64,000 nucleotides of DNA from Branchiostoma belcheri (taxonomy: Eukaryota > Chordata > Leptocardii > Amphioxiformes > Branchiostomatidae). The stretch lies in the NCBI RefSeq assembly GCF_001625305.1, contig NW_017804353.1:1459897-1523896 (forward strand), in the 5' to 3' direction. Positions 61,001-64,000 of the stretch are shown in pieces. A program made the position numbers and the translations under genes. The first letter of the stretch is position 1, and every line of letters starts with the position of its first letter. The notes under the pieces were generated by a model. It did no database searches. It was not told the origin of the DNA and saw nothing but the letters and a program-made list of their open reading frames with translations.

Positions 61001-62030
61001 TTTTTAACGTCTGTATTTTTGACACAAAAATGATGCCATATAGTTTCTGGTAACAAAAAGTATAACATAAAAGACAACAAAATACAAACAGATTTTGAAA
61101 TATTAGTCACGAGCATCATTTGTGTACATTCTTGTTTATCTTTCGTTCACATGAACAGCCCGGTCGGGCCCCGGTTTTACCATGCACATTTGTCGTGTGA
61201 TACGGAGTTCTCAAGACCAATCAGTCTGACACTTGGGTGCTCGATAAAGCTAATTCAAACTGCTTGAAACAAAATATTACGGAGCCGGTGTATTACGCCA
61301 AACGGTGGCCATGCAGGTTGACAGTCTAGATTCAGAATTCAAAGTTGCCACCTATACTGGCCTTCATGGCAAAGTCACTCTTTGTTCCTACCTCCTTGCA
61401 GTTCTTGAGAATCTTGGTAGCAGTAGACCTGGAAAGGCGGCTGCCCCACGGTGTACACGCCGCTTTCGGTGATGTTGTTGTCCCAAACATCTAAGCAATC
61501 CCTGGCCGCTTCATGAAAATGGAAACAGAACTTACATGTCATATAGATTCACTTGCATTGCGTAGTGTCTATAGTACCTATAGTGCCTACACAAAGACTA
61601 ACTAGTTAACTAAACTCACGTCAAAGATGGTTGAAATGTACAATTGACATGGAATGTTAGTCTACTGTTTGAAATATAAATCATTATATTTGCAACCGTA
61701 AGATATATGAACTTCAAACTTTGAATCAAATACAGGATATTTCATCGAATTACTAGATATCTATAAATCGTCATGTCGCATATGTTTGCTAATGGAGGAT
61801 TGATAAAGCACCTAAAGCACAAAGATATTGATATCAGATCTATTGACACAACAAAAAGCGACTTTCGTAAGGTCTACTATGATCACAAATTTACAACGGA
61901 AATCATTATTTTGCATGCAGTTTCCGTGTTCAGAAATCAGCTTTCATCGCAATAACTTACCTTTCACTGTCGTGGTAACCACGTACAAGTAAACAAGAAG
62001 GGTAAGCAAAATGCCTATCTTCGCTCTCAT
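31307..62030 (-). CDS. Polycystin-1-like receptor/channel with lectin-rich ectodomain
   Basis: Forty-three exons, 5' to 3': 61961-62030, 61392-61508, 59062-59260, 58376-58569 (or 58595), 57510-57657, 56271-56410, 51719-51856, 51034-51176, 50503-50603, 49925-50065, 49434-49633, 48694-48885, 48138-48263, 46058-46263, 45598-45691, 45063-45299, 44818-44874, 44674-44681, 44492-44548, 44144-44287, 43727-43817, 43335-43408, 43052-43183, 42547-42646, 42228-42304, 41651-41908, 41083-41261, 40284-40704, 39728-39958, 39131-39298, 38531-38691, 38085-38287, 37564-37691, 36994-37108, 36330-36538, 35893-36004, 35516-35760, 34730-34919, 33755-34378, 33227-33467, 32679-32847, 31893-32019, 31307-31491. They sum to 7,152 nt, 2,383 aa. 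Every junction matches in phase with the shorter fourth exon. GPS, PLAT and the polycystin channel place it in the PKD1/PKD1L family. The outer half is an array of carbohydrate-binding modules. It is inferred to be a plasma- or ciliary-membrane receptor subunit. One gene or two fused models needs transcript evidence. Confidence 0.85.
32540..32665. repeat. 31-bp tandem repeat, four units
   Basis: Units of 'acttagccaaatgtggcata' plus 'aatgtgcaaca'. Intronic, ending 14 bp before the exon at 32679. Confidence 0.9.
32679..34919 (-). other. Polycystin (TOP) domain and channel pore
   Basis: Exons 34730-34919, 33755-34378, 33227-33467 and 32679-32847. TOP-domain motifs: '[12 protein letters not shown]', '[20 protein letters not shown]', '[16 protein letters not shown]'. 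S1-S6: '[19 protein letters not shown]', '[19 protein letters not shown]', '[12 protein letters not shown]'. The filter region reads '[11 protein letters not shown]': where PKD2 has L-G-D, this has I-G-K. Confidence 0.9.
34945..35095. repeat. Foldback repeat (hairpin)
   Basis: 'acgccaaaaagcagttactc' is inverted as 'gagtacttgctttttggcgt', and 'tggatatgattttg' as 'caaaatcatatcca'. It is a near-perfect hairpin, 26 bp from the exon at 34919. Family shared with 5590-5860. Confidence 0.85.
35516..37691 (-). other. TM2-TM6 region
   Basis: Exons 37564-37691 ('[17 protein letters not shown]'), 36994-37108 ('[19 protein letters not shown]'), 36330-36538 ('[20 protein letters not shown]', '[20 protein letters not shown]'), 35893-36004 and 35516-35760 ('[18 protein letters not shown]'). 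Motifs such as Q-R-(W/L)-x-C-C and P-Y-W-C...G-W-x-L-V-F are PKD1-family typical. Confidence 0.9.
38085..39298 (-). other. PLAT/LH2 domain (three exons)
   Basis: Exons 39131-39298, 38531-38691 and 38085-38287. They encode '[20 protein letters not shown]', '[20 protein letters not shown]', '[20 protein letters not shown]' and '[11 protein letters not shown]'. This is the cytosolic lipid/protein-binding beta-sandwich of polycystin-1 proteins, placed as usual between TM1 and TM2. The donor after 38531 (GTGGGC) is weak but phase-consistent. Confidence 0.93.
38820..38985 (+). repeat. tRNA-derived SINE, another family
   Basis: Head with 'ctagtggctaggctagcgg' and 'cgggtttgattcctagc' (B-box-like), then 'cattgggaaagactttcctc' and 'gtcggataggtaattataa'. 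Intronic, antisense to the host gene. Confidence 0.6.
39310..39392 (-). repeat. LINE-tail fragment beside the first PLAT exon
   Basis: 'tatctgtatctgtacctgta' runs into 'atagccggtacaaccgccct' and 'gcgtaacacaccagct', the 3' end of the 4340-4605 LINE family. It begins about 15 bp from the acceptor of exon 39131-39298. Confidence 0.75.
39728..39958 (-). other. GPS cleavage site and TM1 exon
   Basis: Completes the GPS begun in the previous exon ('[17 protein letters not shown]'): '[15 protein letters not shown]'. The H-L-T autoproteolysis triad is intact, so cleavage between L and T is expected. TM1 '[19 protein letters not shown]' follows. Confidence 0.9.
39955..40065. repeat. (AATC)n/(AGTC)n microsatellite
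   Basis: Tandem 'aatcaatc' then 'cagtcagtc' units directly abutting the acceptor of the GPS exon at 39958. Confidence 0.85.
40284..44548 (-). other. Helical N-glycan-rich stalk and GAIN domain
   Basis: Exons from 44492-44548 to 40284-40704. The first seven encode Ala/Leu/Ser-rich amphipathic helices with N-x-S/T sites ('[17 protein letters not shown]', '[15 protein letters not shown]', '[14 protein letters not shown]'), like the helical GAIN-A/REJ-type region of PKD1-like proteins. The last three give the beta-rich GAIN-B ('[13 protein letters not shown]', '[20 protein letters not shown]'). Confidence 0.75.
40715..41075. repeat. Two foldback-repeat fragments around a short intron
   Basis: 40715-40790 has 'gaaggttagacatccaggca' and 'caactggatagattttgaca'. 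40985-41075 has 'aaagtagtgaatgctacttg' and 'gtcgcttgagtaacag'. Both belong to the 5590-5860 family and together make up much of the intron between the exons at 40704 and 41083. Confidence 0.7.
44674..44681 (-). other. Eight-nucleotide microexon
   Basis: Inferred. Exon 44818-44874 ends in phase 1 and exon 44492-44548 starts in phase 0. Between them the only consistent piece is 8 nt (ACCTAGAG), bounded by 'aacgcag' and 'gtgagc'. It encodes D-L-E across the junction. A longer exon from the next upstream AG would meet a stop codon. Confidence 0.55.
45063..45299 (-). other. PAN/apple-like exon, phase 1-1, inside lectin 2
   Basis: Encodes '[12 protein letters not shown]', '[20 protein letters not shown]' and 'NCHLKGTVC'. 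The D-C...C-x3-C...C-x-S/A-F spacing resembles PAN/apple modules. It can be skipped without changing the frame. The acceptor is a tandem CAGCAG (start 45299 or 45302). Confidence 0.7.
45826..46046 (-). repeat. tRNA-derived SINE next to a splice donor
   Basis: Full-length copy. The head 'cgagcactacgccacacgac' ends about 10 bp from the GT donor (46056-46057) of the lectin-2 exon. Same strand as the host gene. Confidence 0.88.
46289..46465. mobile_element. Family-2 inverted-repeat element, one end eroded
   Basis: 'atactatcatgaaagttcat' and 'gactggtcgaaagctctagg' match 6326-6524. It starts 26 bp upstream of the lectin-2 exon acceptor. Confidence 0.8.
46520..46628 (-). pseudogene. Truncated duplicate of a lectin-2 exon (copy B)
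   Basis: Repeats the acceptor and first part of exon 46058-46263: '[20 protein letters not shown]' and '[10 protein letters not shown]'-like sequence, then runs into 'cctagagattcatagag' with no donor. It stops where the intact exon continues toward 'GSYWIGL'. Confidence 0.8.
46690..46822 (-). pseudogene. Truncated duplicate of a lectin-2 exon (copy A)
   Basis: Second partial copy with the same acceptor context ('ctggttatgtttgaaag') and the same 3' break ('cctagagattcatagagcaa'). It is tandem to copy B with a period of about 190 bp. From 46823 to 48137 I find no exon. Confidence 0.8.
48138..48263 (-). other. EGF-like domain exon
   Basis: Six Cys in EGF spacing, starting '[16 protein letters not shown]' and ending '[14 protein letters not shown]'. 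The D-E-C start suggests calcium binding; the hydroxylation consensus is not clear. Phase 1-1. Confidence 0.88.
48694..48885 (-). other. Eight-cysteine, hevein-like module
   Basis: Encodes '[18 protein letters not shown]', '[14 protein letters not shown]' and '[12 protein letters not shown]'. It has eight Cys including a CC pair and C-G, like a chitin-binding type 1 fold. Phase 1-1. The family assignment is tentative. Confidence 0.65.
49177..49355. mobile_element. Family-1 inverted-repeat element, complete
   Basis: Arms 'cctctaccaggcgttcagaa' and 'cgcttctgaagcctggtaga', with inner 'agacagataacatgc' inverted as 'gcatgttatctgttt'. It lies in the intron between exons 49434 and 48885. Confidence 0.85.
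50109..50337 (-). repeat. tRNA-derived SINE
   Basis: Full-length reverse copy: 'tcaggactcgaacccgggac' (B box) and 'ctgccgctacgccacacgac' (A box). Starts 44 bp from the FReD exon at 50065. Adjacent (gacta)n run. Confidence 0.88.
50640..50775. repeat. Relatives of the 'atccagaaccgtgc' repeat
   Basis: 'tatccagaaccgtgcctggg' and 'aatctacattcttggataag' match 14610-14700, 36 kb away. Intronic in the FReD part. Confidence 0.8.
51950..52075. repeat. (GT)n microsatellite
   Basis: Long interrupted gt run near the start of the 4.4-kb intron. From 52080 to 53050 there is unique sequence, presumably the 5' flank of the nested lectin gene. Confidence 0.9.
53051..55150 (+). CDS. Type II membrane C-type lectin, nested in a polycystin-like intron
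   Basis: Four exons: 53051-53270, 53969-54114, 54259-54475 and 54738-55150, 331 aa, phases 1, 0 and 1. Order: a Pro/Gly-rich cytosolic N-terminus; a signal anchor ('[20 protein letters not shown]'); a coiled coil of heptads '[21 protein letters not shown]'; and a C-type lectin domain with '[20 protein letters not shown]', '[20 protein letters not shown]', 'GSGQPDN' and '[16 protein letters not shown]'. QPD is the galactose-type motif, but WND is WAD, so calcium/sugar binding may be weakened. The architecture recalls vertebrate DC-SIGN/ASGR-type receptors (trimer through the stalk). The gene lies entirely within intron 51857-56270, on the opposite strand. An in-frame upstream ATG near 52994 is possible; 53051 is preferred because it gives a plausible cytosolic N-terminus. 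Confidence 0.88.
55740..56265. repeat. (TGTA)n/(GGAT)n minisatellite
   Basis: About 500 bp of four-base repeats, first gtat, then ggat. It runs to within 10 bp of the donor of exon 56271-56410. The 211-codon reverse frame (YIHTYIHT...) is its translation. Confidence 0.95.
56477..56729 (+). repeat. tRNA-derived SINE, full length
   Basis: Best copy: 'ggggtcgtgtggcgtaacgg', 'cgggttcgagtcctgacatg', body, and an 'atgttggtataaaaaag' tail. Antisense to the host gene, in the intron between the first two F5/8 exons. Confidence 0.9.
57040..57506 (+). mobile_element. LINE 3' end with a 50-bp tandem array at its tail
   Basis: 57050-57200 corresponds to the ORF C-terminus ('gaattcattctttcccagaa', 'cgcagagtggaactcac'). 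From 57258 the unit 'cagatacagaagctggtgtg' + 'ttacgccgaaaggcggttat' + 'accggctata' repeats with a 50-bp period (units near 57305, 57355, 57405 and 57455). The array ends at the splice donor of exon 57510-57657. Confidence 0.85.
58376..59260 (-). other. C-type lectin domain 1 (two exons)
   Basis: Exon 59062-59260 carries '[20 protein letters not shown]'. The second exon carries '[13 protein letters not shown]' and '[18 protein letters not shown]', giving an EPD motif and WAD in place of WND. Using the acceptor before 58595 adds '[11 protein letters not shown]', the expected W-I-G-L strand, but the frame then breaks. Using the acceptor before 58569 keeps the frame but omits that strand. The pair is phase 1-1 and lies inside the 57743-61040 element. 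Confidence 0.8.
58738..58900 (+). repeat. tRNA-derived SINE, further family
   Basis: 'gcaatggtcaagtgggtaga' and 'cgtgagtttgcaattgatcc' (A- and B-box-like), then 'ccggccgagtcatacaaaag'. In the intron between the two lectin-1 exons. Confidence 0.55.
59330..59830 (+). pseudogene. LINE reverse-transcriptase relic split by a SINE
   Basis: Before the SINE the frame reads '[12 protein letters not shown]', the reverse-transcriptase A-F-D motif. After it, '[18 protein letters not shown]' and 'FLTDRA...VNGE' follow, the next conserved blocks of non-LTR reverse transcriptases. Stops and the SINE make it non-functional. Confidence 0.75.
59411..59658 (-). repeat. tRNA-derived SINE with target-site duplication
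   Basis: A full-length reverse copy flanked by 'cttcgattaggtt' on both sides (near 59402 and 59657), as expected for a LINE-mediated insertion. It splits the reverse-transcriptase relic. Confidence 0.88.
60005..60600. other. Element interior, no gene recognised
   Basis: 60005-60085 is a fragment of the 25010-25210 element ('gaactgggctaatcagaaaa'). 60130-60600 is GC-rich unique sequence with open frames of no recognisable family. Confidence 0.4.
61392..61508 (-). other. FReD N-terminal exon
   Basis: Encodes '[20 protein letters not shown]' followed by '[11 protein letters not shown]', the D-C...S-G-V-Y...V-Y-C start of a fibrinogen-related domain. It is phase 1 at both ends. The rest of the domain ('GWTVIQRR') is 10 kb away at 51176, beyond the lectin-1 and F5/8 exons. 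Confidence 0.75.
61961..62030 (-). other. Signal-peptide exon of the polycystin-like gene
   Basis: ATG at 62030 (A at -3) opens '[18 protein letters not shown]', a basic start plus hydrophobic core. The exon ends in phase 1 (donor GTAAGT), a usual arrangement for modular secreted proteins. There is no other in-frame ATG downstream in the exon. Confidence 0.85.
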
Positions 62031-62263
62031 GTTGGTAGATGCTGCTGCTCCTCCGAAGAACGTCGAACTAAAGCGAACCACGCGATCGTTCAGACAGCTT
62101 TTATGTCGTCCATCTTCCAGCAGACCAAGTATTATTATCGCTGAACTGTAATTTCCGTGGCTCTTGGGGAAACCGTTTAGACAAAGTAGAGCTATCACGG
62201 AAACTCATCCATCACTTGAGTCGATGGCAAAGTTGACGTCGCCATATTAAGGTCGCATAACAC

Positions 62264-62275
62264 AGTATTTATGCG
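62264..62275 (-). promoter_or_regulatory. Possible TATA-like element upstream of the polycystin-like gene
   Basis: On the minus strand 'gcataaatac' lies about 240 bp upstream of the ATG at 62030. A CArG-like 'ccatattaagg' follows nearby at about 62242. Only suggestive. Confidence 0.25.
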
Positions 62276-62599
62276 CGAAAGTAGTTCGGGCACAAAGTAG
62301 TGCGCCACGGTACTCGAGGTGAATGCTGTGCTGAATTGTAGAGGAATGCATCGGGTTTTAGGCCGTATGATTTGAATTGGGATGTTTGTTCGGCCGGGGC
62401 CTGGATCCTGTTACGACCAAGTTCTGTGCGTCGGCTGCAGTTCACATGACCCCCGCAAAGCGTCATATAATAGTGTTTTCTATGGGAAAACGAGCTGGCA
62501 AACTTGAGAGCTGATTTTCACATATTTTGTAGGTTGTACCCTGAAGCCAAACATATTGCATTTTTGTATCTTGCTTGTGCACCCTACTATAAATTTTAC

Positions 62600-62945
62600 A
62601 GCGTCCAACCTTCTAACTTTGGGCTCCTTAACTATAGAAATGGAAAGGGAATGGAACGAACTTGAGCCTGGTGCGGTGGAGGCGGGGTCTCTCGCCCAGT
62701 TCAAAGCTGAACTGGCGAGGACCCTGCTGCATTGAGCCACCCCATCATGTCTTGTATATATGTAAATATTACTAACGCACTAATGCACTTGTCCCGTCTT
62801 TAGCACACACAAAATCAGTTGTCTTATGTTCCTTTCTCAGTTATTCCCTTTGTTTTTTATGTACCGGGTCACAATTGTTACTAACAATGCGTAACGGCTG
62901 TAGGGCTGCATGGGCAGTAACGAAGAAGAAGAAGAAGAAATACCC
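62600..62945 (+). mobile_element. LINE 3' end with (GAA)n tail
   Basis: The ORF end 'EWNELEPGAVEAGSLAQFKA' and a stop (about 62735) match the W-N-x-L...S-L-x-x-F-K C-terminus of non-LTR elements. About 190 bp of 3' UTR and a (gaa)n run end at about 62941. A different family from 4340-4605. Confidence 0.75.
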
Positions 62946-63519
62946 ATAGGACGAAAGCTGTTCTCTGCCACATTAAACGTTCTGTGATATCGTCACCATT
63001 CTGTCAGACTTGTGTGGAAAATTCGTCACTGTCACGGACTGTGTGTGACGGCTGTGAATAATTTATGAATATTGGGTTAAAAAAAGTGTCAGAAGCACGG
63101 AAACTGAAATCATTCTACAACAGGTCATACCTAAAAGGTATATTGATCTAGAAGTGGCACAAATTTCGAGTTCCATAAAAATATATAGAGAAAGGTTATG
63201 GTGATTTTAACCATCTAGGCAACATTTTCACCTCCTGGTATACACGATAGATTGCACACTTCAATCTGCGACACAATATCATCATACACACAGATGAAAA
63301 TCAAACGTATACGTAGCGTTGTAGAAATAGGCATGAAATTGTCTAGGTGACTCTATGTAGACATGTTGTGACACTTCTGAACTGGCTGAACTTGACCGTG
63401 AGTGTTCCTGAAACATAGCCTTCAAGGACCTCTCTGTTTATCCAATATAGGATTCCTGGCAGGTTCCTTTATTTATTGTTCTTGCCCTAGTATTGGATGT
63501 GGTATAGGCCACCACACCT
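62946..63519. other. Intergenic, no gene seen
   Basis: Unique AT-rich sequence upstream of the polycystin-like gene. Confidence 0.5.
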
Positions 63520-64000
63520 CTTCTGGGGGCCTGCATCCCTTTTACGTAAGGCGTAATCAGGCCTTTTTAGTCTTCGTAATCCGTAGGCAGCCTCCCGAAA
63601 AATAAACGTGATTCGTAATAGATAATAGAACATTAGCTGCAAAGCGTAAAGTCGTAATCAGCTCTGAGACTTTAACGTAATTCGTATTGGCGGCGAAAAT
63701 TTTGCGTAATTCTTAATCATCACACCCCCCCCCCATGCAGGCCCTCTTCTTGTTGTTTTGTCCTTGGCTAGAGGTGCCTTAGGGTCGTGGTCGGTTTGAA
63801 GCAGGTTGTAATGCCGTGGGAGTTCTGAGGGCTTCCGACAAGTCCTTGATGTAAGGAAGGAGGTTCCTTGGACTTCGGTGCTGCCGAAGGCTTAAGTTAG
63901 TGTTTGGTAGTCTCTACCTGACTTCTTTTGCGGGGTGAATAAATAGTAGAAATCGGCCTAAAAAGGGTATTAATTGGCCAGAGAAGATAGCCGGCCAGAT
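63520..64000 (+). repeat. Dispersed repeats at window end
   Basis: 63540-63745 is a copy of the 3238-3495 repeat ('aggcctttttagtcttcgta', 'ccccatgcaggccc'). From about 63905 'gtagtctctacctgacttct' and 'tagtagaaatcggcc' suggest the start of a diverged family-1 element cut by the window edge. Confidence 0.7.

Larger units (their letters stand above)
57743..61040. mobile_element. 3.3-kb element with long inverted terminal repeats enclosing lectin-1 exons
   Basis: The left end 'tatggcatcatttttgtatc' is inverted at the right end as 'gacacaaaaatgatgccata'. Homology continues inward ('cgtcacgttttggggtcaat', 'tccgtgtcaaaa', 'tacggacgtaaa') and then into taacgt-rich repeats on both sides (to about 58180 and from about 60600). 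'tagtttc' stands at both flanks (57736-57742 and 61041-61047), as a 7-bp target-site duplication would. No transposase is seen. The interior holds both lectin-1 exons, two SINEs and a LINE reverse-transcriptase relic. Confidence 0.8.

Overview
The window is animal (eukaryotic) genomic DNA. It holds intron-rich genes with GT-AG splice sites, a Bar-class homeobox gene, a ganglioside-type glycosyltransferase and a lectin-rich polycystin-1-like gene. These are set among tRNA-derived SINEs, LINE tails, short inverted-repeat elements and many micro- and minisatellites. Gene content and repeat style fit a chordate invertebrate such as a lancelet (Branchiostoma). That assignment is inference; no database was searched. 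All exon models below were built by hand from splice sites, reading phase and family conservation.

Layout. (1) 820-5316 (+): the 3' part of an ankyrin-repeat/SOCS-box (ASB-type) gene, six exons, 5' end outside the window. (2) 7203-11192 (-): a complete four-exon Bar-like homeobox gene (202 aa) with an N-terminal FIL/eh1-type motif. (3) 11193-25474: about 14 kb with no convincing gene, rich in tandem and segmental duplications and small inverted-repeat elements. (4) 25475-30927 (+): a ten-exon beta-1,4-N-acetylgalactosaminyltransferase (B4GALNT-like, type II Golgi membrane protein). (5) 31307-62030 (-): one 43-exon polycystin-1-like gene, tail to tail with (4). Reading phases close over all exons, provided one alternative acceptor is used, giving about 2,383 aa. 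(6) 53051-55150 (+): a four-exon type II membrane C-type lectin gene nested antisense in an intron of (5). (7) 62031-64000: upstream flank of (5), with LINE and repeat remains.

The polycystin-like protein reads: signal peptide, start of a fibrinogen-related domain (FReD), C-type lectin 1, F5/8-C fucolectin-like domain, rest of the FReD, an 8-Cys hevein-like module, EGF, C-type lectin 2 (with a PAN-like exon inside it), a helical N-glycan-rich stalk, GAIN/GPS, TM1, PLAT, TM2-6, polycystin domain and channel, and a coiled-coil tail. The lectin array would face outward and the PLAT and tail inward, which suggests a ligand-binding receptor/channel.

The most striking observation is modular nesting at phase-1 introns. 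The lectin-1 plus F5/8 exons interrupt the FReD, and a phase 1-1 PAN-like exon interrupts lectin 2. The two lectin-1 exons lie inside a 3.3-kb element (57743-61040) with long inverted terminal repeats and a matching 7-bp target-site duplication. This looks like a mobile element that carries, or was inserted around, a protein-domain cassette.
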